Source: Schistosoma haematobium (lineage: Eukaryota > Platyhelminthes > Trematoda > Strigeidida > Schistosomatidae). From it: a stretch of 64,000 nt of DNA. A program made the translations under genes and the position numbers. This document shows, piece by piece, positions 20,838 to 30,418 of this stretch. The notes under the pieces are model-generated. The model saw nothing but the letters and a program-made list of their open reading frames with translations. It was not told the origin of the DNA and did not search any database. The stretch is taken from positions 71,927,864 to 71,991,863 of the forward strand of contig NC_067196.1 of the NCBI RefSeq assembly GCF_000699445.3, in the 5' to 3' direction. Position 1 is the first letter of the stretch, and each line of letters opens with the position of its first letter.

Positions 20838-20965
20838 TGTAGTTAGGTCGAGTAGGCGTACTGTTGTAAGTCCTACTCGTTCCTATGGTGTGATATGTTA
20901 TATAATGAACCATGACCGTAGGCATCAAGGTAGCTTGTGTGGTATGGAGGGATTTTGGGGGCCGG

Positions 20966-21520
20966 TGTAAGATCCATTTTGAAGGTTTTGTGTGTTGGTG
21001 AAAATCCCTCCATGTATATACTTGTACTTTGTTCCTATTGATCCCCTTAGTTGTACATTGTTGTATTTTGATTACATTTGAGTTGTTAATACTTGTATTT
21101 TTTATTATAGTTTTTGTTTTTCTTACGCATTCACTAAGTTTGTGTTTCTTCCTGAACTGCATCTGTGTTGTTTTACTTGACACTTGTTCTTGGCGGTGGC
21201 CGTATTGATTTGCTCCTCCTTTTGTGTGTGCTCTATCCAGTCAGGATAGAATAACGTTCATTTGTTGTGAATGGTAATTTCCCCTCATCTTCTATCAACT
21301 TCTTTATTTATTGTAATTTAGATTTGATTGATTGAACAATTATTGGTTGAATAGCCGGGTGGTAATATTTGTTTAGGTAACGATTTACATTTAAATTTAT
21401 GATGAATTATAGAACCGCTAGTTACCCGATTACTGGTTCTGATTTCGACGGGAAAGGGCGCGTGTCTAAAATCCCCGGTAGGCTATTCTTCAACATCCAA
21501 ACCGTAGTTTGGATTCTACA
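20966..21520 (+). repeat. BEL/Pao 3' LTR
   Basis: 555 bases, paired with 17217-17771. It is immediately preceded by a G-rich tract (about 20949-20965) and followed by the TTAAG target duplication. Confidence 0.9.
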
Positions 21521-21969
21521 TTAAGAATGGTATAATGTAGGATGGTTGTTTATTAAAGCAGGCGAAAAAGTATAGGAGTGTATGAGTTGTAGATAAGGTA
21601 ACGAGTGATGAAATAATATTAATTGATAGTCAACATAGTGCGCAGAAGAGTAAAAAGCTAATACAGGATAAACAGGAAGAAACTCACAGTAACTTGGTGC
21701 TGATGTTATTTTGTGTTGTCCTAACCAGTTGATTGGTAACAGGCTCCATAGATGCAAGACCACTGGTAGTAGGCAATCGATTGTGCGGTCCTCTTGACTT
21801 TCTGAGGGTGGTAGTGAGTGTCCCTTAGCGACCGAGTTTAGTTGAACAGTATCGATAGGTTCAGTGAGTTACCTGTCTACTTCAAGTGAAAAATTAGGGT
21901 GGAAAAAGTAACTAGTACAACTGCAAAGTAGGAAAAATAAGGCAAACTGAACTTGAAGTCCAGTTTGGT

Positions 21970-23162
21970 CTAAACATAGAGAGAGCCTATGATGTCTGAG
22001 TGGGGCACAGATATGTTCGTACGTGCAAGATCAGTGCAAGTGAGGGCTTGATCAAGCAGTTTTACAAACGTATTTAGTTCGTCTGTCACGCGAATTTCGG
22101 AGGGAAGACTGTTCCATATTATGGCATACTTGATTATGAAGAAGTTATATCCCGAGTTTTTGATCTGTATTTCTCAACCTTGACTGTAGATACTTTGTTT
22201 CGAAGTTCGTGTTCATGTAAATCTCTAACAAGAACTATCTTATATGTTGAATAAGTAAGGTTTTTAAGTAGTTTAAAGTAGAGAATCAAATTAGACCTGT
22301 CTTCGTTTCCAAAGGGGTTCTATTCCTAAGATTTGGCATCGGGAACTATGGTCAATGACTGAGTCAGTCTTAATTATTTTGCAGGTGAATTCTCGTTGTA
22401 TTCCTTCCACCTTTAGTATATCAGATAGGCGTAGGTTGGAAAATAAGGACGAGCAGTATTCAACGATAGGTCTTACACAAACCTTGTAAAGAAGGATATT
22501 AGATTCATTTTGATAGGAATTACGGAGGATGAAGCTAAGCAATTTCTGCATTTTAGATGCTTTGGCTGAGATGTGCTCAGAGAAATTAAGACTGTGTGGG
22601 CAATGTACCCCTAAGTCAGCTACTGATGCCAGTCTGCGCAATGTGTGATTGCTAAGTGTTAGTGTTATTTTAAGAGACGTGTCTCCTATACATAACCAGC
22701 CGCATTTCTCTGTGTTGAGCTCTAACCTCCAGCGTTTGCACCAGTTGAGGTCATGTTGGATTGTTTGCATAGTACTACTTAAATCGCAAATGTCAGTTTT
22801 ATAGATGACTTTTAAGTCATCGGCATAGAGGTAGGTCTTACCTGTGCTAAAGCACTTGCATATATTGTTGATGTAGATTATAAAGAGCAATGGACCCAAG
22901 ACACTACCCTACACAACACCACTGGTTATTGGTCGAGGTGTAGACGTTGTAGAGTTTATCTTGGTTGTTTGATATCTGTTCGTAAGAAAAGACTTGATCC
23001 ATTGCAAAAGGGGATTTATAATTCCAACTGACTTAAGTCTGTTGATTAGAAGATTATGACGTGTTTTATCAAAGGCTTTCTTAATATCGAAGTATAGTAT
23101 AATAACTAGTTTCTTCTTGTCGCATATACGAGTAACCTCGTTAAAGAAGTCTAGTGCGTATG
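21970..23162 (-). pseudogene. Reverse transcriptase of the nested LINE (5'-truncated)
   Basis: Minus strand: YALDFFNEVTRICDKKKLVI, ILYFDIKKAFDKTRHNLL (motif A), then TAG at about 22906 inside the usual V-P-Q-G box, GSVLGPLLFIIYINNIC (motif B) and TYLYADDLKVIYK (motif C). These run in one frame from 23162 to about 22291. After frameshifts, IWNSLPSEIRVTDELNTFVK and the stop near 21970 mark the C-terminus. The 5' end is truncated within the RT, exactly at the gypsy junction. The polymerase motifs are good but the ORF is broken. Confidence 0.83.
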
Positions 23163-23900
23163 CGTTCCGTACCAAGCAGCCGGGTCAGTGAGGAGAATAA
23201 CGCGGACTCGAATTGTTGTCCTTGGTCAGTCGTGACAATCGAGGAATAACCGTACTGCGCTGTCCATCGTTCCACAAATCAGTGAGCAACTCTCCGCCGT
23301 AATGGATGTAATAGGAATAGCTTCGGGACATCATGTAAAACGGTGGATGCACATGAGTATGTGATCATACTCATGCGATGGTGGAAATGGTCCCACAATG
23401 TCAGTATGAACGTGATCGAGTCGAGCATCAGGCGTAGCGAATGTGCCGATGGGGTCAGCTACATTCCTGTGCACTTTTGATCGTTGATATTGTAAGCATT
23501 GCTTCACTCACATACGGACATCATCCATAGACGGCCAGACGTATCGTGCAGCCATGAGGCGTAATGTAGCTGCGATACCTGTATGAGACAGTAAATGCAG
23601 GGCATCGAACATGAGACGACGGTAAGCAGAGGGTACGATGGGTCGAGGAAGACGGACAGAAGTATCACACAGGTTAGTACCTGATCTAGTAGCTAGGGCT
23701 ACTTCCTGGCACTGAAAAGTTGTAGAATGTTGTTCTTCTGTACAGGGGCTATCTCTTGCTTGGGCGACAGCCATAGCAGGAAGATCGAGCACCAGTAAGG
23801 CAACCGCATTCACTAGAATACGTGGCAGAGCATCGGCAACATAGTTCGAATCGCCTTTAATGTGACGAAAGTCTGTCGTGAAATGAGCGATACAGTCCAA
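23163..23900 (-). pseudogene. Gypsy RNase H end and integrase N-terminal/core part
   Basis: Minus strand: FTTDFRHIKGDSNYVADALP (end of RNase H), then LMFDALHLLSHTGIAATLRL with the His-His of the integrase zinc domain and ARYVWPSMDDV. After stops the core is readable: HVHTDIVGPFPPS, the PEAIPITSITAES segment and QQFESALFSSLTRLLGTERI. It stops at 23163 where the nested LINE begins and continues at 16144. Several nonsense codons break it. Confidence 0.82.
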
Positions 23901-24437
23901 ATGTCTGCACCCTCGTGGTGAGTGGCGATCAGACTTGGTATGCAGAGCATATGTTAAGGGCTTGTGGTTGATGAATAAAATGAAATCACGATCTTCTACT
24001 GCGCGCCGGAAATGTTTGGCAGCACAGTAGGCTGCTAGTAGTTCTCGTCTCTGTGGGAGTAAGGCGTCGTGAGAAAAATTTGAGAGGTTACCAACTGCCG
24101 GAGATGTTCTGTTGCATAACGGCTCCTACAGCAAAATCTGATGCATCAACAGCTATACTAGGCGAGTCTAATGGGTCAGGATGAGTGAGGAGTGTGACTT
24201 GAGAGAGAGAGCTGTTTTGATCTCTGAAAATGCAGTACGTGCGGCATTGTTCAATTCTAATTTGCGTGGATTACCGCGAAGTAAATCGGTTAATGGTCGC
24301 AACCGTTCTGCCGCGTGTGGGATGGAACGTCGATAGAAGTTAACCAAACCGAAAAATGCATTCAGTTCCTTGAGTGTGGACGGTACGTTGTACTCCTTTA
24401 TTGCACGTACTTTGTCCTCTCAAGGTGAAATACCCTC

Positions 24438-24930
24438 TTACTTAATGATGTGACGCGAGAAGATTATTTCTGGTTTGCCAGATTCACACTTGTCCGGGTT
24501 GACTACTATTGTATTATCCGAAAAGCGTTGGAATAACAGTGTAAGGTTTTGATAGTGTTCATCTACGTTTGATGATGCGATTAGCAAGTCATCAATAAAG
24601 ACGTAAACGAAATCAAAGTCTCGTATCATGCTATCGATAAACCTTTGGAAAGTTTGAACAGCATTCCGTAATCCAAATGGCATTCGTAGGAACTCAAACA
24701 GACCGAAAGGAGTCGTGATAGCGGTTTTCTTGATATCTTCAAGAGCGACTGGGATCTGATGATATGCTCGTACCAGATCGATCTTAGAAAAGATAGTCGT
24801 GCCCTTGAGCGATGCGATGATGTTGTGCATGTGGGGAATGGGTGTAACTACGTTTAACGCTCGGTAGTCGCCAATTGGTCTCTAACTAATCCCATCCTTT
24901 TGGCGCACCATGTGAAGAGGTGAGGCCCAA
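24438..24930 (-). pseudogene. Gypsy reverse transcriptase palm
   Basis: Minus strand: PLHMVRQKDGIS then a stop, [40 protein letters not shown] (motif A, catalytic Asp), [18 protein letters not shown] (motif B region) and [17 protein letters not shown] (FIDD active site). The connection and RNase H follow at 24430-23900 with stops and shifts. The upstream finger region is separated by the 24931-25358 insert. Confidence 0.85.
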
Positions 24931-25358
24931 TATTAAACGTATATTTTCTATTGTCTAATTATCAAGTAACTAAACTATGCATATTCATATTCCTCTTATT
25001 ATAAGCTTTATTTTGACCCACAACCTATTATTATACGTTTTACCACTGTTGAGTTATACCCAGTATATTAATTACTACCTCCCTCATTCACAGCCACATC
25101 TGTCTAATTCTTGTACAAATATTGTTTCATATTTTATTGGTACGTTGTGATCTGTTTGGTTGATATATACACTCAGGATGTTTTAAATATAATGGTTCAT
25201 ATCGCAAAGACTGAGACTTGTGTTCTGGACTTAACTGGTTGGGCTAGGCAGGAAGCAGGGTCAGTCAGGACTCTAAGCTGCTCGCATGTGTTTCACGCGT
25301 CCTTGATCCGATCGATAACTCGCTGCTTCTGATTGGTGTCTTTGGACTATAACACAAA
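24931..25358. mobile_element. ~430-bp insert in the gypsy RT, family unknown
   Basis: The gypsy frame reads RRLAPEKLAFAKREF on one side (25420-25360) and WASPLHMVR on the other (24930-24905). About 15 codons normally between them are missing and this foreign sequence is in their place. It is AT-rich on the low side and less so toward 25200-25350. I see no protein or LTR structure in it. A short non-autonomous repeat is likely. Confidence 0.55.
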
Positions 25359-25546
25359 CTCACGTTTAGCGAAAGCCAAGTTTTCCGGTGCCAGTCGGCG
25401 TGATCTTGCCGTGACTAGGGGTTCGCAGGTGACTATGTAGTGTACCACACGATTTGTCACCGATGGAATCTCCTCGAGTGGTTTAGTTAATTTGGGGAAT
25501 TTCTCGAATGAGGCATGGAATATATCGTCACGCGAATAAAAGACGC

Positions 25547-25890
25547 CTAAGATTCGGTAAGCGTTTTTTGAGCTTTGAAGCCCATGACTTTGCTGTTCGA
25601 CGAAGTATCAATTAACTGCAGCCTACTTGAATCGATTAGCACTTCGTAGTGCTGTATGAAATCAATACCGAGTATGGCTGTGGGAACATTGACAATGATG
25701 AACGTCCACAGATACTGTTGTCGGTTGCCCAGGTTGACCGTCAGTTGTCGTGTACCATAGGTAGGAATGGCTGAGCCAATCACAGGGCGTAGTTGAAGCG
25801 TCGTAGCTTGTGACTTACTGTTACCAAGACTTATGACAGAAACGTGGGCACCTGTATCTGCTAGGTATCTAGCGTTCGTGCGATAATCGT
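25547..25890 (-). pseudogene. Gypsy aspartic protease
   Basis: Minus strand: YLADTGAHVSVISLG has the D-T-G catalytic triad of retropepsins, then TLQLRPVIGSAIPTYGTRQL, FIIVNVPTAILGIDFIQHYE (the conserved I-L-G-x-D flap-side motif) and the end near 25547. It would cut the gypsy Gag-Pol polyprotein. It lies between gag and RT as expected, in its own open stretch. Confidence 0.8.
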
Positions 25891-26034
25891 GCACATAATA
25901 TAAACGGCCAACCTGGGGTGAGGGGCCAGCGAGTATGGCCGCATTTACTCGCCAGCTCGAAAGTTTCTCGCCTTGTATGAGCACGGGGCTCGATAATGGT
26001 GGGCACCGGACCCGAATGAGCGGTGAAACCAGCA

Positions 26035-26806
26035 TCAAACCACACTCTCTTCCGAACCCGCCTTTTGGCGTGGCTTGGAAGATGCCCGCGTTGAGCGAGT
26101 GGTTGCAGCTTTCCGAGAGCGTGATCCGACTTGAGGGACGTAGGGCTCGGGGATATCACAACGGTCTCGGAAGTTAAGACGTGTATGAATACGACCGCTC
26201 CTATCACCCTGAACCGGGAAGCGACTAGCTTTGATATCCACGTTCGAACGTGACGTTCAGGTAACTTTAAAGTTGACTCGAATGCCAGTCCTTGCCAATA
26301 TTTTGTCCGCTATGAAGGCCACCTGGTTGAGTAGCGCATCCTCGAGCAGGGCCGTGATCGTTGGTTGGATGTGTGCTGGTAACGATTCGAGCCAAAATTA
26401 CTTAACAATTTCAAAATCAGCTGCCGTGGGTCCTGCAAGAGATTGCAGGTGCGTGAGGTGGTGGCTCAGCTTAGCATTACCTAGGGGGTGACGTGCTAAT
26501 AATGTCCCCGACTGTTCCTCCCTACATGGGTGGAAATGTCTGAGGATCGCCTCCTCGAGGCGGTCATAAACTTTAGGTACATTGCGGTTGGGGAAAACCT
26601 CACGGACAGCGACTATGTGATACATTGGTAAAGATTCCAGAGCGTAGGCATATTTTTGCCGTTGGCTCGTAGTGCGGAGGGTCTCGAACAGAGACTTCAG
26701 TGCCGCGAACCAAACTTCCGGATTGTAGGGTATAGAAGACAGGTCGAAAGTGGACAACCTGTACGTCAGAGTTCATAATAATAATACCATTCCTATCGTT
26801 ATCGGT
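26035..26806 (-). pseudogene. Gypsy gag
   Basis: Likely starts at the ATG near 26806 (MTDNDRNGIIIMNSD). A one-base frameshift near 26765 then leads into LSSIPYNPEVWFAALKSLFE, KYAYALESLPMYHIVAVREV, VYDRLEEAILRHFHPCREEQ and LGNAKLSHHLTHLQSLAGPT. After a stop near 26400 comes ESLPAHIQPTITALLEDALL. A Cys/His motif (CWFHRSFGSGAHH) near 26030 precedes the protease. Gag would build the particle and bind RNA. It is broken by the frameshift and at least two stops. Confidence 0.75.
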
Positions 26807-26967
26807 CATCTCAAGTTGTTGACAGAATATTATATATTGAAAAAAAATGTGGAAATGTGCAACAGACGTGAATAGATAAGTAATAGACTCACTGCAATTG
26901 GCTTTTTGGGAAGATTTGACCACGATTGAAAAGTGTTCTTAGTTTCGCGTTCAACATTTGTAGTTTG

Positions 26968-27757
26968 GCGTCGAGTCGCGTTTGACTATGATCACCACTA
27001 CAAGAAGATTGCGTACCAGAACAGGCTAAACCTCCGGGTAAACCAGAAATCAGAAGGTGACTGAAGGTTGTGACGATATATATTTGTTGGCGATCTCGTG
27101 ATATCGGAATAATACCGAGATCGTGCCAAAGGAGTACAAGCGAAACTACTGAGCAAACGTAAGTTCGTGCAAGGTCACAACCGACGGAAGGAAGAATGTC
27201 TTTAGTACAGTTAAACAAACAAGTATAGTAAAATAACCAGTGGAACAAATGGTTATAATAATAGTTCTTTCCATTATACCAATTGCGTTCTCTTGATAAA
27301 CGTACGTCACTACAGCTTTTCAAATGTATTTTCGGACCTGTTCATTTCTTACTTCTGAATTGAATGATTCAGTATACTTCATTCATCGTCTCTCGGTGTT
27401 TCGGAATGGCACGAAAGTAAGACGACTGCCACATGGGTCAGTCCATGGCATACTAATAACTGATGCGCGTTGGTTGTACATGACCTTGGCAGGGAACGAT
27501 GATCTGTTCGACATTCAGTGATCCAACTGCCGGATGATTTGGCTAGGGCTCAGTGACATTTCACTGGTCCTGCACTACGTTTGAGAATGTTGTGAAATTC
27601 CGAATACATGTGGCACCTTTACTGTTACCTAACAAATAAGGTAGTACTCTGATTATTAGTTCAACAGTGTATTCGTGTTTCATATCTCATATTTGCTGAT
27701 AAATTAAGTGACCAGAATTGATTAATTTCAAACATATTTCGCTAGGCGACTTGAAGA
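26968..27757 (-). repeat. Inverted duplicate, right copy (partner 3196-3990)
   Basis: Reverse complement of 3196-3990, with an identical 65-residue frame at 27324-27521. It includes the gypsy 5' LTR, the first ~110 internal bases and ~435 bases of flanking repeat. The flank being shared too means the duplication is larger than the LTR element itself. Confidence 0.85.
27069..27314 (-). mobile_element. 5' LTR of the gypsy element (246 bp)
   Basis: Minus-strand TGTAGTGACG start at 27314 and CGTCACA end at 27069. Gag follows on the same strand after about 260 bases of leader. Matches 3632-3877 over its full length. Confidence 0.83.
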
Positions 27758-28829
27758 ACAACAAAGTTTGCACGAAACCTAGATCACAGTCGTTGGTCTT
27801 CAAGAAATCACCTCACATAGTAATTTTATTCCACCATTTAGTCCAGTAGTTGGCCAAATAAAGGGTTTTGATGAACTTTTTGACTGATTAACGCAGAGGT
27901 ACAGTAAATGTACCAACGTTGACGCTCATTTCGGAAGATTTTCAAAAAAACAAAACAAACCTCAGATCAACGTGAACAGCGGGAGATGATCTGTGATGCA
28001 TCCACTTTTGATAAATTAATAGAGAGATTAAACTTTTACAACGCTGAAAATCTTAGTCATTATTATATTCCACTCTATATTTTACGCTTAATTTTGAAGA
28101 CTGAAGTATTTCAGTGATTTTTCCTTCTTGATCAATCTCGTTTACAATGGTGGGTATTCAACCTCAAGGTTGTCCTTGAGAAAGGCAAAGCAACAGTAAG
28201 AAGCGACTTCTGACTTGAAAACTATTTATCAGTTGACTGGTTGGTTCAATACGATCAATTTGGCGTTTTCAGTCAACTAATTAGATGGAGAATTTATATG
28301 CATATCATCGGGTGTTTCTACTTTAACAGCAACTGCTGTTGTTACTATCCCGAGCTCCCAATTTTGGGAAAAATTTGGCACATTTTGGGGAAATAGCACA
28401 ATAACCCCAAAATTTCCCCTAAAATTGTGAGCTCGGGACAGTTATAACCGTATGATCGGTTCGGGCACTACAAAACTATGGCGGGTTTAAGCCTTTCTCT
28501 ACTAACTTCTACTAACTTCACGAATTTTGACGGTACTTGATAGACTGGGTTTCCGGTACATCTTTGGTTGCTTTGAAATCGTCCAGGTTGGTTTGTCATG
28601 AATTTACTGGATATATGTTTGATCATAGTCAACTGTAATCTATCGTCATTCTTTTATTCGAAATGTTAGGGGCAGTGATTTTTGTACTTGTTGTGATTAT
28701 ACTTGCTTTTGGTACTTATTGCACTAAAAAGCATTCTTGGTCTACTTTAACTAAGAGTTCTTTGGTTAAAGTTTGAAATTTTTTGCTACATTTTGTCCTG
28801 GGTACCTGTTTTTAGTCCTTGACTAACAC
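27758..28829. other. No gene recognised; contains a palindrome
   Basis: About 1.07 kb between the duplicated repeat and a CR1 ORF1 fragment. Apart from the palindrome at 28348-28437 nothing is recognised. Confidence 0.45.
28348..28437. repeat. ~90-bp imperfect palindrome (miniature element-like)
   Basis: Ends CCCGAGCTCCCAATTTTGGG on the left and the near-complement CCTAAAATTGTGAGCTCGGG on the right. The inner arms are GGGGAAATAGCACA and AATAACCCC. The whole can fold back on itself. GTTAC/GTTAT-like bases on both flanks might be a target duplication. It could be a miniature inverted-repeat element or a relic. Confidence 0.6.
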
Positions 28830-30060
28830 TTGTGTTCACATTGTTATCATTTTTTGTTTTTAAACCTTTTAAATCGAATTACAATGGTTGGTAAGACTCA
28901 CAAATGTGGGCAACCAAATTGTTTGTTCTCCGTTGAGGAGGGAATGCAGTGTGACGACTGTAAAAAGTGGTATCACAAAATATGTACACGACTAAGTCCG
29001 ACGGCTTACAAAAGATGCTCGAAGCCTAACTCGCATTGGCTTTGTGTGTTCTGCTGTACGGATAAAAAGGTACTAATACAGGAGGCTATGGGCCTATTGG
29101 CTTTGGCCTGCAAGAAAAACGATGGCGGAAGCACTGATAACAGGAGCACTGACGATGAAGAATGTGTCAGTGTAGTAAGTGCTGCTACTGGACTCATTAA
29201 ACACCTGACTGCGGTTGACGGGAACGTGAAATCTCCGTTGACATTAACGAGAAATGAAGTGTCGCTTGATATTGACATCGGCAGTCATACACCTCTAGTC
29301 GAAACAGAAGATCCGGATAAAACTCACCGTTCCACATAGTCCAGGTGTGGCTGTTCTGAGTGGTGACAAATGGACTTCGGTAAGAAGAAAAAAAATAAGA
29401 AGAAAAAGGCTGTAGGCAAAACGCAGCTGGTCAGCAAGACATTGGAAGGGACTTTATCAGAAGAAAAATCCTCACCGCGTGAAAAGACATCTCTGAGAGA
29501 TCAGTCATTTTTCATAAGATAAGAGAATCTTCAGACACTGAATCAAAGGCAAGATTTGAACATGATCTCAATCATATTAAGACATCATTAAGTAAACTAC
29601 TCCCAGATACAGTTTCAGGAGTTAGTATTTGTAAGCTTTATAGAATAGGAAAAAAGGTGGATTCCGAAAGTCCTCAGAAAAACCGCCTCCTAAAGGTTAC
29701 ATTCAACACGGTGGAAGAAAGGAACCTGGTTCTAAGTAATTCACGTAAACTGATTGGATCCGGAATATATGTCCTGTCATTTTTGTCCTGCAAACTGAGA
29801 GGAAGGTCAGGGTTGTCTATGAGGTTCATGATTATGAGAGAGTCATCACGAACCGTTATTGTTTTCCCAGGTTTTCCAGTGTATTCTAGTTAAGCACCTT
29901 GTTGTTTGGAGGTCGAAGTACGTTTCTGAATCTCAGGCTCTTTGATGACCGGACGGACGGACGGCGTCACCGTCTAAGCTGAATATTCCAAGTGTTGTAC
30001 GGAAACCAACTGGCGACTTGGTAGCACAGTCTACCCCCAAGAATGTCCGTCCGGTCATAA
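28830..30060 (+). mobile_element. Rearranged CR1-like ORF1 fragment
   Basis: 28830-29765 is CR1 ORF1 on + (PHD finger, charged linker, and a VTFNTVEERNLVLSNSRKLI segment). At about 29766 it switches to minus-strand CR1 ORF1 sequence matching 45985-46170 of copy C. Between 29953 and 30058 a further ~100 bases are flipped again, bounded by inverted ATGACCGGACGGAC blocks. No ORF2 or 3' tail follows. It is a composite of at least three segments in alternating orientation. Confidence 0.75.
28884..29339 (+). CDS. CR1-like ORF1 N-terminal PHD-finger protein
   Basis: The ATG at 28884 gives MVGKTHKCGQPNCLFS and a full set of PHD ligands: CGQPNC, CDDCKKWYHKIC and WLCVFCC (Cys4-His-Cys3 order). An acidic tail follows to the stop at 29339. 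PHD-like fingers are known at the N-terminus of CR1-type ORF1 proteins, whose role is probably RNA or chromatin binding. After the stop, a shifted frame with a lysine-rich run (29380-29420) and RNA-binding-like sequence (29560-29765) is the rest of ORF1. The PHD part is intact, unlike that at 12828-13079. Confidence 0.65.
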   Translation: MVGKTHKCGQPNCLFSVEEGMQCDDCKKWYHKICTRLSPTAYKRCSKPNSHWLCVFCCTDKKVLIQEAMGLLALACKKNDGGSTDNRSTDDEECVSVVSAATGLIKHLTAVDGNVKSPLTLTRNEVSLDIDIGSHTPLVETEDPDKTHRST

Positions 30061-30284
30061 ATAATATAGTAAGGCATGTGCGACTACCAAATTCTTTCAG
30101 ATGAAAATGTACAATTATAGTTTTTGTTTCTATTCTGTAATCCATCTTCTTATAGACAACAACTCCGTATTTCATCATTGTAAAATTTTTACCAATAAAA
30201 TAGAGCTCCCTAACCATATTAATACATTTGAATGAATATTTTGACAGAAACTGGGCGCTGAGAACATAGAAGACATTATTTATA

Positions 30285-30418
30285 TAAAATTATATTCGAA
30301 TTAATCTCAGTGATTGAAATTTAAATAATTACCCTGAATAAGTCCAGACACGTATGTTCGACGAAACGTTAGAATTACTTAAATTTCAATCACTGAGATT
30401 AGTTCGAACATAATTTTA
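30285..30418. repeat. 40-bp-arm inverted repeat around a hammerhead-ribozyme-like core
   Basis: Left arm 30285-30324 and right arm 30379-30418 are reverse complements with two mismatches in 40. The 54-base loop holds CTGAATA (30334-30340), GTCCAGAC with a loosely complementary GTTCGAC, and GAAAC at 30363-30367. This is the order of a hammerhead core with its helix II. Canonical cores read CTGANGA, so the G is changed to T here. Penelope-like elements are known to carry such motifs. This is probably a relic of one, and catalysis is unlikely as it stands. Confidence 0.6.

Larger units (their letters stand above)
17217..21520 (+). mobile_element. BEL/Pao LTR retrotransposon, complete ends, internally deleted
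   Basis: Two 555-bp LTRs (17217-17771 and 20966-21520) start TGTARGATCCA-like and end TGGATTCTACA. They form near-perfect inverted ends and differ at three positions that I could find. A 5-bp target duplication, TTAAG, flanks the element (17212-17216 and 21521-21525). A G-rich polypurine tract precedes the right LTR. The 3.2-kb interior has gag, zinc knuckles, RT and integrase pieces in BEL/Pao order. It lacks the aspartic protease, the RNase H and parts of the integrase. Low LTR divergence points to recent insertion. Resembles Sinbad/Saci-1-type schistosome elements. Confidence 0.9.
16145..23162 (-). mobile_element. 5'-truncated LINE (Jockey/CR1-like) inserted in the gypsy integrase, itself split by BEL/Pao
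   Basis: Minus strand: truncated 5' end at 23162 inside the RT, RT to about 21970, 3' UTR, then (after the BEL/Pao insert 17217-21520) more 3' sequence ending at 16145 in an ATT-repeat tail. The last ~200 bases recur as an independent insertion at 6086-6290. Without the BEL/Pao element it is about 2.7 kb. No clear target duplication is seen. A few bases of the integrase codon region seem lost at the insertion site. Confidence 0.7.
14554..27314 (-). mobile_element. Ty3/gypsy LTR retrotransposon (Boudicca-like), split by nested insertions
   Basis: Minus-strand order: 5' LTR 27069-27314, gag, protease, reverse transcriptase, RNase H, integrase to 23163, then integrase resumed at 16144, a further ORF, a polypurine tract and the 3' LTR 14554-14794. 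The integrase halves are complementary. One ends at ESALFSSLTRLLGTERIRT and the other begins at YHPASNGLVERF, with only a few bases unaccounted for. The intervening 7.0 kb is a LINE plus a BEL/Pao element. Without the inserts the element is about 5.3 kb. Flanks of the two LTRs do not match: RTE tail on the low side, the duplicated repeat on the high side. A later rearrangement is therefore likely at one end. The name is from general resemblance only. Confidence 0.8.

Noticed and set aside
24931..25358. 73-codon + frame (25111-25332) as a gene
   Set aside because: It is inside a non-coding insert in the gypsy RT and has no recognisable domain.
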